Source: Litchfieldia alkalitelluris
Lineage (GTDB): Bacteria > Bacillota > Bacilli > Bacillales > Bacillaceae_L
Length of the DNA: 64,000 nucleotides
Assembly (NCBI RefSeq): GCF_002019645.1
Contig: NZ_KV917374.1
Location: 2,926,696-2,990,695, forward strand
Direction of reading: 5' to 3'
Both the position numbers and the translations under genes were made by a program. The notes under the pieces are model-generated. The model searched no databases, was not told where the DNA came from, and saw nothing but the letters and a program-made list of their open reading frames with translations. Shown one piece after another: positions 1-9,261 of this stretch. Numbering within the stretch: position 1 is the stretch's first letter; every line of letters begins with the position of its first letter.

Positions 1-1
1 A

Positions 2-445
2 ATACTTGAGCTTTATAATGAAAATGCAATCGTTGCAGAACCTGCAGGAGCACTCCCAATCGCTGCACTTGATTTTTATAAAGATCAAATTCGTGGTAAA
101 ACAGTAGTTTGTATAATAAGTGGCGGAAATAATGATATAGGTAGAATGCAAGAAATTAAAGAGCGTTCGATGATTTACGAAGGATTACAATATTACTTTA
201 TTGTCGATTTCCCCCAACGTGCAGGTGCACTTAGGGAATTTCTGGATGAAGTTCTAGGGCCTACAGATGATATTACCCGCTTTGAATATACAAAAAAGAA
301 TAATAAAGATAACGGTCCAGCATTAGTTGGTATTGAGTTGAATAATAGAAAAGATTATCAAAAGTTAATTGAAAGAATGGCGAAAAAAGGGTTTCCTTAT
401 ACTGAAATAAATAAAGATAGTAATTTGTTTAACCTCTTAATTTAG
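2..445 (+). CDS. ilvA: Threonine dehydratase IlvA, C-terminal part (5' end outside window)
   Basis: The frame is open from the first bases of the window and ends at 445. The visible 147 residues contain the end of the PLP-dependent catalytic domain (AEPAGALPIAAL and the glycine-rich ISGGNND) followed by one ACT-like regulatory domain (DFPQRAGALREF). That fits the short single-regulatory-domain IlvA of Bacillus. Known role: deamination of threonine to 2-oxobutyrate for isoleucine synthesis, feedback inhibited by isoleucine. The gene after it is ypmP-like, the same neighbour as in B. subtilis. The start and leader are not in the window. Confidence 0.93.
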   Translation: MLELYNENAIVAEPAGALPIAALDFYKDQIRGKTVVCIISGGNNDIGRMQEIKERSMIYEGLQYYFIVDFPQRAGALREFLDEVLGPTDDITRFEYTKKNNKDNGPALVGIELNNRKDYQKLIERMAKKGFPYTEINKDSNLFNLLI

Positions 446-538
446 TTAAAACTTCGAATGCTGTTAACATAGTTAGACAGACTTCTCTACATTTTTAATG
501 TATAATTAAGGAAACAAGTGAAAAAGAGGATTGATATT

Positions 539-790
539 TTGCTTACCAAAAGCCTAGAGTTCAAAGACAAGAATGGACAGAAGGTTAAAATTATTGATAT
601 CCCAGTTTTGGAAAAAGGCAGTTCCTATCGATTTATGCTCAGAATTCGTTTAGAAGCATTTATGATGAAAATTCTTGAAGAAAATGAACCGAAAAACGTA
701 TATTCTTTTAAAGAATATCTAAAAAATGTTTTAAAATGGCATGATTATGTGCAATTATACAAAACAGATATGTTATTAAATAATGCTTAA
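539..790 (+). CDS. ypmP: YpmP-like small conserved protein (83 aa)
   Basis: I chose the TTG at 539 because AAAGAGGA at 523-530 lies 8 bases before it; a GTG at 518 is in frame but has no ribosome binding site. The 83-residue product is charged, with no signal peptide or membrane segment. I do not know its function. The ypmP name rests on position directly after ilvA and on length, matching my memory of the B. subtilis ilvA-ypmP order, not on a recognised domain. A perfect terminator follows. Confidence 0.65.
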   Translation: MLTKSLEFKDKNGQKVKIIDIPVLEKGSSYRFMLRIRLEAFMMKILEENEPKNVYSFKEYLKNVLKWHDYVQLYKTDMLLNNA

Positions 791-806
791 AAATTGCTTT
801 GTTTGA

Positions 807-847
807 AACTATACTGATTGTTATGTTAACAATCAGTATAGTTTTTT
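807..847 (+). terminator. Rho-independent terminator after ypmP
   Basis: A perfect 16-bp stem (807-822 pairs with 828-843) with a 5-base loop is followed by seven T. It ends the ilvA/ypmP transcription unit. Confidence 0.9.
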
Positions 848-1055
848 TATTTCTTTATAAAGACTTATTATAATATCTAAAAGAGTGTAATGATTTAGAG
901 CGTAACAGAACGAACATTCTCTATTACTGGTAATATTTACAGTAACAGAATTTTGGATTAAGTATGAGGATACTCTATCTTATTTGTTAAAAGAAAATTG
1001 AATGTTTTATATTCACAATATTTTAATTTTTCGAAATTAATAATTCTCTTTTAAA

Positions 1056-1084
1056 AGAGGAGATTTAAAAATTTAGTCGAATAG
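1056..1084 (+). promoter_or_regulatory. Candidate sigma-H promoter for the orphan kinase
   Basis: AGAGGAGAT (1056-1064) and GTCGAATAG (1076-1084) are 11 bases apart. They fit the sigma-H pattern RnAGGAwWW-N11/12-RnnGAATww with about one mismatch in each half. GTCGAA also resembles a Spo0A box. The -35 half overlaps a palindrome (CTCTTTTAAAAGAG). The rest of the gap 848-1133 shows nothing else I can name. Inference from motif matching only. Confidence 0.4.
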
Positions 1085-1133
1085 TGTAAGTGATATTTAT
1101 TAAACTAAATTTTTTCTGGATTGAGGAAAATAG

Positions 1134-2750
1134 ATGATAAATAATTTCCGAAGAATGAGCTTCTTTAAAAAAACAATCATCATATCGACAGTAAGTGTGT
1201 TAATTGTTGGAATATTAACTGCTTTTATTAGCTTTAAGATTCAAACTGATTTGACTAAACAGTTATTATCTGATCAAGCAGTAAGCCTTGCTAATCTTTG
1301 GAAGACAACCATGTCTGTTAATGATATTGAGAGAGCTAAGACAGCAAATTCTGACGACAATCCAGCAGTAAAAAGACTGTCATATTTATTAAGTAAAATC
1401 GATGAAAAACATTCAACCTTCTCTCAAGCGTACTTATTCCCGGCCGAAATCCCAGAAAATCGAGTTTTTGAACCAATTGCTACTCCACAAATACTGCTAG
1501 ATAAAGGATTCGGTTCAACATCATCATACAAAGCGAGTCATGAATTTCATCATGCTTTTTCTAAAACAATCTCAACAAATGTTAGTTCATATACAGATAC
1601 ATATAGTGATCAATTTGGAACATGGATTACTGCTTTTTCTCCCATATTTAATCAACATGGAAAAATGGTTGCTGTTTTGTGTGTGAGTATTGATTCCAGC
1701 TTCATCTATCAATTTCAGATAAATATCCTTGTTTCATTATTGTTGTCTTGCGTAGTTATCTTTCTAATCACCTTAATACTTCAAACTTTAAGCATGAAGA
1801 AGGTTATGTCTCCTCTTAAGGAATTGTTCATAGGGTTTCATGAGGTGAGTAGAGGGAATTTTAATATAAAACTAAAACCTAGTAACGATACTGAAATTGG
1901 TGATTTAAGTCTTAAATTTAATGAAATGACGAAACAACTTCATATTTTATTTGAGCAACTTGATGCCACGTCGGAACAATTATCCCATAAACTAACAAAT
2001 TCAAAGGAACTCCAAGGCTTTGAAAAAGCAATAGGCGATATGGATCGAATCATTCAGGATAGAAAGATACAACTAGAACTCCAACGTGCTGAACGGATGA
2101 ATGCAATTGGTCAGTTAGCGGCTTCAGTTGCACATGAAATTCGAAATCCAATGACTGTTGTAAAAGGTTTTTTGCAAATCTTCCATTCCAAAGAAATAAT
2201 GAGCGATGAGGAAAAGGAATATATTCAATTAATGATAGCAGAAATGAATCGTGCAGAGACGATTATCAATGATTACCTATCAATGGCCAAGCCTGATATT
2301 GAAGATATAGAAACAATAAATTGTACAGAAATAGTTAAAACCGTTACAGACCTCATTACGTCTTATGCAATGTTGAAAAGTAATATCTCTATCAACTTAC
2401 AAATAGACGGAATATATATCGTTAGAGGAAATAGATCCGAACTTAAGCAAGTACTTTTAAATATCATGAAAAACGCAATAGAGGCGATAAAAGAAGAAGG
2501 TCTATTAAGTATAAAACTAACCAAAGAGAACGAAATGATTAAATTTATTATTACTGATACCGGAATTGGGATGACAGGGGATGAAATCACTCGCCTTGGT
2601 ACGCCCTTTTACTCATTAAAAGAAAAGGGGACAGGTATTGGACTTATGGTTTGTTATCAAATAGTTGAAAGAATGAAAGGCAGCATTGAGGTAATAAGTA
2701 AAAAAAATAGAGGAACTAGCTTTATCGTCTCACTTCCAGATGCTGAATAA
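1134..2750 (+). CDS. Orphan membrane sensor histidine kinase, sporulation-kinase type
   Basis: The 538-residue protein has a transmembrane helix (about 14-34), an extracellular sensor region (about 35-190), a second helix (about 192-215) and a HAMP linker. A HisKA domain follows, with the phosphoacceptor His334 in VAHEIRNPMTVVKGF, then an HATPase_c domain with N-box NIMKNAIEAI, G1 DTGIGM and G2 GTGIGL. The H-box wording (HEIRNP followed by VKGFLQ) is typical of Kin-type kinases feeding Spo0F/Spo0A. No response regulator is adjacent, which also fits a phosphorelay kinase. The ligand cannot be told. A sigma-H-like promoter lies about 50 bases upstream. Confidence 0.88.
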   Translation: MINNFRRMSFFKKTIIISTVSVLIVGILTAFISFKIQTDLTKQLLSDQAVSLANLWKTTMSVNDIERAKTANSDDNPAVKRLSYLLSKIDEKHSTFSQAYLFPAEIPENRVFEPIATPQILLDKGFGSTSSYKASHEFHHAFSKTISTNVSSYTDTYSDQFGTWITAFSPIFNQHGKMVAVLCVSIDSSFIYQFQINILVSLLLSCVVIFLITLILQTLSMKKVMSPLKELFIGFHEVSRGNFNIKLKPSNDTEIGDLSLKFNEMTKQLHILFEQLDATSEQLSHKLTNSKELQGFEKAIGDMDRIIQDRKIQLELQRAERMNAIGQLAASVAHEIRNPMTVVKGFLQIFHSKEIMSDEEKEYIQLMIAEMNRAETIINDYLSMAKPDIEDIETINCTEIVKTVTDLITSYAMLKSNISINLQIDGIYIVRGNRSELKQVLLNIMKNAIEAIKEEGLLSIKLTKENEMIKFIITDTGIGMTGDEITRLGTPFYSLKEKGTGIGLMVCYQIVERMKGSIEVISKKNRGTSFIVSLPDAE

Positions 2751-2757
2751 AAAAGAT

Positions 2758-2803
2758 AGCTGCCTCCTAACTAAGATGATCTTAGAGGAGACAGCTTCTT
2801 TTA
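2758..2803. terminator. Bidirectional terminator between convergent genes
   Basis: AGCTG.CTCCT..CTAAG pairs with CTTAG.AGGAG.CAGCT around a short loop (2758-2796). T-rich sequence follows on the plus strand and A-rich sequence precedes it, so it can serve both the kinase and the opposing gene. Confidence 0.75.
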
Positions 2804-3085
2804 GCTTTCTTTGTTTGTATCTCCAAGTTCTAGCTTTTTACCACCTATTGAAATATAGGAATACACATCCAATTCAGGTTTTGCTTTTGACATTCCCTGA
2901 ATATAAGGTTTAACTAAATCTTTAAAATCTTCACTAACACCCTCTTCTTCACATAGTCCGTAAACGTACATCTTTTTTTCGTCGAACAGAAATGTAACAT
3001 AACCTAAGGCTTTATCTGTTTGATTTACTACATTGATAATTTGAAACTCTGGTGTCATTAATTCTGGGGAAAGAAAAATCTGCAA
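2801..3085 (-). CDS. Hypothetical 94-aa protein
   Basis: It starts at a TTG (3085) with GGAGG 8 bases upstream. The product is acidic and soluble, without cysteine clusters or membrane segments; I do not recognise the family. It begins 20 bases after the stop of the MFS transporter on the same strand, so the two are probably co-transcribed. A role linked to the transporter is possible but unproven. Confidence 0.7.
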   Translation of the reverse strand: MQIFLSPELMTPEFQIINVVNQTDKALGYVTFLFDEKKMYVYGLCEEEGVSEDFKDLVKPYIQGMSKAKPELDVYSYISIGGKKLELGDTNKES

Positions 3086-3105
3086 CCTTATTTCCTCCTT
3101 TTATC

Positions 3106-4353
3106 CTAAGTAAGTTGTAGTTTATTAAAAAGTGAATCATTTGTACTTTCATTAGGTTTTTTCTTTTTAACATGAATTAATGCTAGACATAATAACCCAA
3201 CCACAAGAGTCAATGATGCAGTGGCTAAGAACATTCCTGTTCGTGACCAATTCATTAACCAACCAAATATAGGTGGTCCAATCGCAACCCCTAAAAATCT
3301 AACAGAACCATAAAGAGAAGTGACAAAACCTCTTTTTGCTGCATTAACAGAACCTGTTATTAAACTGTTTAGACAGGGGAGAACAAGTCCTGTACCGATA
3401 CTGCTTATTACTAAAATTGAAATAAAGGGTACAAGTGATTCAAAAAACACTAATGTAGCAAATGAAATGGTCATTAGACCTGTTCCAATCAATATTAATT
3501 TTTTCATTAAGGGCATGTTCTTTCCGATCTTGCTCCCTGTGATATAGGAAGTTGTTGTCATAAAAAGAAGTGGGATGGCTAGTATAGCACCCTTTAATAC
3601 ACCATCTATTTTATATTGCAGCTCTAAAACATCTGATAAATAAAACAAAATACCAAATAAGGTGAATAAACAAGTTGCACCTGCTAAATAAGCTGTAAAT
3701 AACCAGCGTCCTTCGTTTTTAAAGATTGTAAATAGCCCTTTGATATACTTACCGACTGAAGGGGGCTCTTTTTTTTGCTTTTTTTCTTTAACGAAGAAAA
3801 TTGTAAGTAAAATTGAAAATAGACAGAATATAGGAAACGCATAAAAGGCTGCATACCAGAACAATAAGGCAAGTAATGAACCAATGATCGGAGAGATAAC
3901 TTTTCCAAACCCGTTTGAGGCTTCTACCAGACCAAGGACCTTACTTTGTTGCCCACCTTTATATAAATCTCCTGTTAATGCCATTGCAATTGGTGCAGTG
4001 CCTGCTGCCCCAATACCTTGCATTACTCGTCCAACCATAATCCACATATAGGGATTTGCAAACCAAGTTGTAGCCAAGCCAGCTAATAAACCTCCAATTC
4101 CATAAAGAATTAAGGCAGGAACAATAATGGCTTTCCTCGAGAACCGGTCAGATAAATACCCTAGAACAGGTATTGATACAGCAGCTGCTACAGAAAATAC
4201 GGTTATAACTAAGCTAACCTGAAATTGATTAATGCCGAGCTCCTTTTGCATTTGTGGTAAGACTGGAATAAGCATTGAATTTCCGAGTACAAGGATAAGA
4301 GGAATTGATCCAATAGCTACGATTGTCATTCCTGTATTTTTTTGACTGGACAA
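3106..4353 (-). CDS. MFS transporter, YitG-like
   Basis: The 415-residue membrane protein has about 12 hydrophobic segments and the MFS loop 2-3 signature [12 protein letters not shown] near residue 65, typical of drug-efflux or metabolite antiporters. The start is a TTG with AAGGAG about 11 bases upstream. It diverges from the phosphosulfolactate synthase gene across a 200-base intergenic region. In B. subtilis an MFS gene, yitG, also lies in the yit sulfolactate locus, so it may move sulfolactate or a precursor. That substrate is inference; multidrug export is the alternative. Confidence 0.85.
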   Translation of the reverse strand: MSSQKNTGMTIVAIGSIPLILVLGNSMLIPVLPQMQKELGINQFQVSLVITVFSVAAAVSIPVLGYLSDRFSRKAIIVPALILYGIGGLLAGLATTWFANPYMWIMVGRVMQGIGAAGTAPIAMALTGDLYKGGQQSKVLGLVEASNGFGKVISPIIGSLLALLFWYAAFYAFPIFCLFSILLTIFFVKEKKQKKEPPSVGKYIKGLFTIFKNEGRWLFTAYLAGATCLFTLFGILFYLSDVLELQYKIDGVLKGAILAIPLLFMTTTSYITGSKIGKNMPLMKKLILIGTGLMTISFATLVFFESLVPFISILVISSIGTGLVLPCLNSLITGSVNAAKRGFVTSLYGSVRFLGVAIGPPIFGWLMNWSRTGMFLATASLTLVVGLLCLALIHVKKKKPNESTNDSLFNKLQLT

Positions 4354-4554
4354 GTAACTTGCAACTCCTTATACATAAATTTAATACACTTGTATCTTTC
4401 CGTTTTACGTAAAAGTCTATTCCTTAAATAAAAAGCAATACGTTTGTAATATTTGGATGAAAAAAATTGGGACTGCATTATGGCCCAATCTATACACCAT
4501 TTACCTATAAGTGAATAACATATCAACTGTAAAGTAAAGGAGGCGTATATCACG

Positions 4555-5325
4555 ATGGAGTTTTTGGATTTACCTAAAAGAACGTCAAAGAACAGATTAT
4601 ACGGTATAACTTCGATCGCAGATTTTGGAACTCCGGTAGGACAGTTGCAGGATATTCTCAATGACTTTCACCCATTTATTGATATAGCAAAAATTGGAAT
4701 TGGCTGTGCGTATGTTACACCAAATATTGAAGACAAAGTTCAATTATATAAGAATTTTAATGTAACGCCATATTTTGGTGGTACCTTATTTGAGAAATGC
4801 TACTACCAGAAGAAGTTAAAGGAATTTGTAGCAATGCTACAATCACATGAAATTGAATGGATAGAAGTGTCAAATGGTACGCTTGATATCTCATTGGATG
4901 AAAGAATTAATTTAATAAAGAAATTAAAAGGAACCTTTAATGTTGTTGGTGAAGTTGGTTCAAAAGATGCCGATAAGGATCTTTCAATCCCAGAGTGGAC
5001 GAATGAAATCAACCTTTTGCTTGAAGCAGGTTGTAAATATGTCATAACAGAAGGAAGAGATTCTGGCACAGCTGGTATATATGACCGGAATGGGAAAATA
5101 AATAGTGAGTTAATTGCAGAAATGTCTAAAGATGTGGATATTAATAAGGTGATATTTGAAGCTCCAACGCCTAAAAATCAGATGTTTTTTATAAATGCAT
5201 TTGGATCCAACGTAAACTTGGGGAATGTGAAATTACAAGATACATTAGTTCTAGAAACCCAAAGACGTGGATTACGCAGTGAAACTTTTTATTTGGAGGA
5301 TGTTCAATGCAAATCGCCGTTATAA
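4555..5325 (+). CDS. comA: Phosphosulfolactate synthase (ComA/YitD family)
   Basis: The 256-residue TIM-barrel enzyme has conserved stretches KRTSKNRLYGITSIADFG near the N terminus and EAGCKYVITEGRDSGTAG in the second half. Members of the family add sulfite to phosphoenolpyruvate, giving (2R)-phosphosulfolactate. AAAGGAGG precedes the ATG. It heads a run of five genes in which the other steps supply sulfite (Sat, CysC, CysH) and probably remove the phosphate (next gene, overlapping by 19 bases). In Bacillus the end product 3-sulfolactate is a known spore component. This is not the competence regulator of the same name. Confidence 0.88.
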   Translation: MEFLDLPKRTSKNRLYGITSIADFGTPVGQLQDILNDFHPFIDIAKIGIGCAYVTPNIEDKVQLYKNFNVTPYFGGTLFEKCYYQKKLKEFVAMLQSHEIEWIEVSNGTLDISLDERINLIKKLKGTFNVVGEVGSKDADKDLSIPEWTNEINLLLEAGCKYVITEGRDSGTAGIYDRNGKINSELIAEMSKDVDINKVIFEAPTPKNQMFFINAFGSNVNLGNVKLQDTLVLETQRRGLRSETFYLEDVQCKSPL

Positions 5326-5837
5326 GGCATTTACCAACAAAATGGAATCAGCGGGGAGTGCTTCAAGGGAGTAGGGACATTCCCATACTACCTATTTCAA
5401 AAGAGACAGAAGATGTTATTAAGCAGAATAAGAAACACTTAGACCTTTTAGGAGCACCAGATTTTATATTAACTAGTTCTCTAATAAGGACTCATGAAAC
5501 AGCTAAGTTATATGGATATCATTCTTTCCAGAAAGAACCTTTACTTGATGAGTTGAATTTCGGTGAATTCGAAGGATCTCCTAAGTCTTTACTTATTCAA
5601 ACTCATAAACGAAAATGGCTAGAGCAGCCAAGGGATCTTATTTTAGGTGAACCTCTAGTTGAATTTGAACAGAGAATTTTTAAGTTTTTAGAATCTTATA
5701 AGGATTTTTCTAATCTCATTGTATTCGGTCATGGATCATGGATTAGGGCATTATTATCGATTAAACAAAGTGGGTCAATTAATCATATGAATCAGGTTGA
5801 AGTTAAAAATAATGATTTAAACTTACTTGAATTTTAA
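5307..5837 (+). CDS. Histidine phosphatase family protein, likely phosphosulfolactate phosphatase
   Basis: The 176-residue protein starts inside the synthase gene, with GGAGG just before the ATG, so translation is probably coupled. The histidine phosphatase (phosphoglycerate mutase-like) motif is IRHLPTKWN with Arg7 and His8; the second catalytic histidine is His142 in VFGHGSW, and an acidic residue lies in ELNFGEFEG. The family hydrolyses phosphate monoesters. Its place right after ComA suggests it dephosphorylates phosphosulfolactate to sulfolactate. No ComB-type phosphatase is in the cluster, so this looks like a non-homologous replacement. The substrate is inferred from context. Confidence 0.82.
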   Translation: MQIAVIRHLPTKWNQRGVLQGSRDIPILPISKETEDVIKQNKKHLDLLGAPDFILTSSLIRTHETAKLYGYHSFQKEPLLDELNFGEFEGSPKSLLIQTHKRKWLEQPRDLILGEPLVEFEQRIFKFLESYKDFSNLIVFGHGSWIRALLSIKQSGSINHMNQVEVKNNDLNLLEF

Positions 5838-5918
5838 TTACGATAAAAAAGAGAGAGATCCTTGAAAAAAATCGAATTTTTCCCAAACAAGATAGATTGC
5901 AGAAAGGAGAGGTTGAGG

Positions 5919-6632
5919 TTGAACGAATTATTGACTTACGAGAATTGGAAGCAAGATGATGCTGACGACATAAATCATAAAATAAAAGACTACTTTGAGA
6001 TGCTGAAATGGGCCTACTCCACATATCCAAAATATGACATCGTTTATGCCTGTAGTTTTGGTGCCGAGGGTATGGTCTTAATCGATTTGATCTATAAAGT
6101 TAAAAAAGATGCGAAGATTGTATTTCTAGATACAGGAGTTCATTTTAAAGAAACATATGAATTAATTGACAAGGTTAAAGAGAACTATCCTCTCTTGGAT
6201 ATACAACTTAAGAAACCAGGGTTGTCGCTAGATGAGCAAAGGGATAGATATGGTGATGAATTATGGAAGGTTAATCCAAATCTTTGTTGTCAGCTTCGTA
6301 AAATTGAACCATTAAAAGAGGTATTAGGAGAAGCAAAAGCATGGATTTCAGGGTTAAGAAGAGATCAATCTCATACTAGAAAACATCTTGAGTTTATTAA
6401 TAAGGACGATAAATTTGGACTTGTAAAAATATGTCCTCTAATCCATTGGTCATGGGATGATGTGTGGACATATATTAAGTTAAACAATCTTCCCTATAAT
6501 GAATTACATGATAAGAACTATCCAAGTATTGGCTGTGAACCTTGTACCCAACCATCTTTATCTAATGATTTAAGATCTGGTAGATGGGCAAATCATGAAA
6601 AAACCGAGTGTGGTTTACATCTTGATAAATAA
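5919..6632 (+). CDS. cysH: Phosphoadenylyl/adenylyl-sulfate reductase CysH
   Basis: I chose the TTG at 5919 because AAAGGAGAGG ends a few bases upstream and the product (LTYENW near the start) then aligns with B. subtilis CysH/YitB; a TTG at 5862 would add 19 residues. Numbered from 5919, the iron-sulfur ligands Cys123/Cys124 and Cys206/Cys209 (GCEPC) and the catalytic Cys231 in ECGLH are present. The Cys pairs indicate a [4Fe-4S] reductase of the plant/Bacillus type that can use APS or PAPS. It makes sulfite, here probably for sulfolactate, since no sulfite reductase is nearby. Confidence 0.92.
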   Translation: MNELLTYENWKQDDADDINHKIKDYFEMLKWAYSTYPKYDIVYACSFGAEGMVLIDLIYKVKKDAKIVFLDTGVHFKETYELIDKVKENYPLLDIQLKKPGLSLDEQRDRYGDELWKVNPNLCCQLRKIEPLKEVLGEAKAWISGLRRDQSHTRKHLEFINKDDKFGLVKICPLIHWSWDDVWTYIKLNNLPYNELHDKNYPSIGCEPCTQPSLSNDLRSGRWANHEKTECGLHLDK

Positions 6633-6669
6633 TACAAGAAGCCATAGATATGAATAGGAGGTATTTATT

Positions 6670-7818
6670 TTGACGATTAGTAAACCACATGGTGGAAAAC
6701 TAGTAGACAGAGTGAAATTAGACTATAAATTAAAAGCGGGAATGCAACAGGTTGAAATCGATGAAGTTGCATTAAGTGACTTAGAGTTGATTGCAATTGG
6801 TGCTTATAGCCCACTCAGTGGGTTCTTGGGGAAGAAAGATTATGAATCCGTCGTCCAACATATGAGACTTACAACTGGAGAGCCATGGTCAATTCCTATA
6901 ACTTTACCAACCTATGAATCAGACGCAAAACAAATTCAAGTAGGTGAAGAGATTCTACTTGTCAAAGATGAGGTAGTTTATGGTGTCATGTTAGTTGAGG
7001 AAAAGTATAAACCAAATAAAGAGATTGAGGCATTTAAAGTATTTCAAACAACAGAAAGAGCACATCCTGGGGTCAAAAAGTTATATGATAGACCAAATGT
7101 CTATTTGGGTGGTCCAATTACATTAGTGAAAAGACCTGAAAAAACTAAATTTGAAAATTATTATTTAGATCCAAAACAAACTAGAGATATTTTTAAGCAT
7201 CTTGGTTGGAAGACAATTGTTGGTTTCCAAACTAGAAACCCAGTGCATAGAGCACATGAATATATTCAGAAAACAGCATTAGAAACAGTAGACGGACTGT
7301 TTTTAAATCCGTTAGTTGGAGAAACAAAACAAGATGATATACCAAGTGATATTAGGATGGAGAGTTACTTGGTTTTACTAAAAAAATACTATCCAAAAAA
7401 CAGAGTCTTTTTATCAGTATTTCCGGCAGCGATGAGATATGCTGGACCACGAGAGGCAATATTTCATGCGATCGTAAGAAAAAATTATGGCTGTACACAC
7501 TTTATTGTCGGTCGTGATCATGCGGGTGTTGGAGATTATTATGGAACGTATGATGCACAGAAAATCTTTAGTCACTTTTCTAAGGATGAACTAGGTATTC
7601 AACCATTGTTTTTTGAGCATAGCTTTTATTGTTTAAAGTGTGAAAATATGGCATCAGCCAAAACATGCCCACATGATAAAGAAGATCATGTAATATTATC
7701 AGGTACAAAGGTAAGAGAGATGTTGAAAAACGGTCAAATGCCACCAAAGGAATTTAGCAGAGCAGAAGTTGTAGATGTGTTAATTAAAGGAATGAAAAAA
7801 TCATTCACAAAGATTTAA
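6670..7818 (+). CDS. sat: Sulfate adenylyltransferase (ATP sulfurylase)
   Basis: The 382-residue protein has the length of Bacillus Sat and the family motifs [12 protein letters not shown] (the QXRN-HXXH nucleotide site) and [10 protein letters not shown]. It converts sulfate and ATP to adenylyl sulfate and pyrophosphate. The start is a TTG with AGGAGG 9 bases upstream. It sits between cysH and cysC, in the same direction and with short gaps, so an operon is very likely. Confidence 0.95.
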   Translation: MTISKPHGGKLVDRVKLDYKLKAGMQQVEIDEVALSDLELIAIGAYSPLSGFLGKKDYESVVQHMRLTTGEPWSIPITLPTYESDAKQIQVGEEILLVKDEVVYGVMLVEEKYKPNKEIEAFKVFQTTERAHPGVKKLYDRPNVYLGGPITLVKRPEKTKFENYYLDPKQTRDIFKHLGWKTIVGFQTRNPVHRAHEYIQKTALETVDGLFLNPLVGETKQDDIPSDIRMESYLVLLKKYYPKNRVFLSVFPAAMRYAGPREAIFHAIVRKNYGCTHFIVGRDHAGVGDYYGTYDAQKIFSHFSKDELGIQPLFFEHSFYCLKCENMASAKTCPHDKEDHVILSGTKVREMLKNGQMPPKEFSRAEVVDVLIKGMKKSFTKI

Positions 7819-7830
7819 AGGGTGAAATAC

Positions 7831-8436
7831 ATGGAACTAAGAGATAATATTGTTTGGCATAATTCAGTAATTACAAAGGGTGATAGGCACCGTTTAAATA
7901 ATCACAAAAGTGGTGTTTTATGGTTTACTGGTTTGTCTGGTTCAGGGAAATCTTCACTTGCGAATGCTATGGATAGAAAGTTATATGAACTTGGTGTTAG
8001 AAGTTATGTACTAGATGGGGATAACATCAGACACGGACTTAATAAAGGATTAGGATTCGACAAGCTTGACCGACAGGAAAACATTCGAAGAATAGGCGAA
8101 GTCTCTAAATTATTCGTCGATAGTGGTCAGATTGTTAGTACAGCTTTTATTTCTCCTTTTCGCGAAGATCGTGAAACGGTTAGAAACCTTTTTGAACAAG
8201 GAGAGTTTGTTGAAATCTATGTGAAGTGCCCACTTGATATCTGTGAAACAAGAGATCCTAAGGGTTTATATAAAAAAGCGAGAACTGGTGCTATTCAAAA
8301 CTTTACAGGAATCGGCTCCCCGTATGAAGAACCTGAATCTCCAGAGTTAATAATAGATACTAGTAAACTTTCAGTTAAAGAATCAGTTGATATGATTATT
8401 GAATACTTGATTGATAGAAACTTACTATGTAGATAA
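7831..8436 (+). CDS. cysC: Adenylyl-sulfate kinase
   Basis: The ATG at 7831 has AAAGGGTG 7 bases upstream; a GTG at 7822 is less well placed. The 201-residue protein has a P-loop GLSGSGKS (34-41), the APS kinase stretch DGDNIRHGLN and the lid-region sequence FISPFREDR. It phosphorylates adenylyl sulfate to PAPS. Its presence suggests that the neighbouring reductase is fed PAPS. Its stop is 3 bases from the end of the convergent YitE-like gene. Confidence 0.94.
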   Translation: MELRDNIVWHNSVITKGDRHRLNNHKSGVLWFTGLSGSGKSSLANAMDRKLYELGVRSYVLDGDNIRHGLNKGLGFDKLDRQENIRRIGEVSKLFVDSGQIVSTAFISPFREDRETVRNLFEQGEFVEIYVKCPLDICETRDPKGLYKKARTGAIQNFTGIGSPYEEPESPELIIDTSKLSVKESVDMIIEYLIDRNLLCR

Positions 8437-8439
8437 ATT

Positions 8440-9060
8440 TCACTTTTTTCTCCAACTGTAATTAGGGGAGAAGAATGAGGGCACTCTCATATGATAAATA
8501 AAATCAATAATATTTGTTGATATAGACTGACAAATAATCGCGAATATAACGATTTTTAAATCGATTACAGTTGCAGTTAAAATAAAAATAAGAAGATTTA
8601 TCCACATCATAATCTTGCCAGGTGACCAATTATAGCTATTGGCAATCATTAAAGCGGGGATAACCATTCCCCCACTTGAAGCACCATTTCGAATCAAAAG
8701 TCCTACGCCGACACCAAATAAGATACTTCCAATTAATATATCCGCGATTAGGTTATGATGGTAATTACCCATTGATGAAGTGATCATACTAACAGTTACT
8801 GAAGTAATTGTTACTGATAACATGGTGCGGATAGTCCACGTATACCCGAAGTATTGTAAAGCTAATATCAAAAATGCAAAATTAACAAGCCATAATGAAA
8901 AGCCAAGTGGGAGATGGAACCAATGGTTTAAAATGATAGCTAACCCTGCGGCACCACCTGAAGGAATATTATGCGGAAATAAAAAAACAGACATGGCAAC
9001 CCCTTGAAATATTGCTCCAATAAATATGAACGTAAGATTCAGCATGGATTTGGTCATCAT
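8440..9060 (-). CDS. yitE: YitT/YitE-family (UPF0750) membrane protein
   Basis: The 206-residue protein has about five to six membrane segments and the family's conserved PHNIPSGGAAGLAIIL near residue 30. Full-length YitT proteins are near 280 residues with a soluble C-terminal domain, which is absent here, as in the shorter YitE. Function is unknown in the family. In B. subtilis yitE lies in the same locus as the sulfolactate genes, so its recurrence here hints at a transport or sporulation role. It is convergent with cysC. Confidence 0.82.
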   Translation of the reverse strand: MMTKSMLNLTFIFIGAIFQGVAMSVFLFPHNIPSGGAAGLAIILNHWFHLPLGFSLWLVNFAFLILALQYFGYTWTIRTMLSVTITSVTVSMITSSMGNYHHNLIADILIGSILFGVGVGLLIRNGASSGGMVIPALMIANSYNWSPGKIMMWINLLIFILTATVIDLKIVIFAIICQSISTNIIDFIYHMRVPSFFSPNYSWRKK

Positions 9061-9261
9061 TTTAGGTGACCTCTCTGACCATGCTGTTTATTATATAATT
9101 CAATTCAAATCCCCCCAATGCATTCCTTGTCCATTATATGTGTACAAGTTTCAGATTATGTATCTGCTCTGGAAGAGCTGAGATAAAATCTATTTCTTTT
9201 AAAACAAAAATAAATCTGATAAAATCAGTTTATATGTAGATTTAGCTAGGAGATGTTAGAA

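Noticed and set aside
8444-8475. TTCTCC...GGAGAA inverted repeat at the end of the YitE-like gene
   Set aside because: Only six base pairs and no T-run on either strand, so not accepted as a terminator for cysC or yitE.
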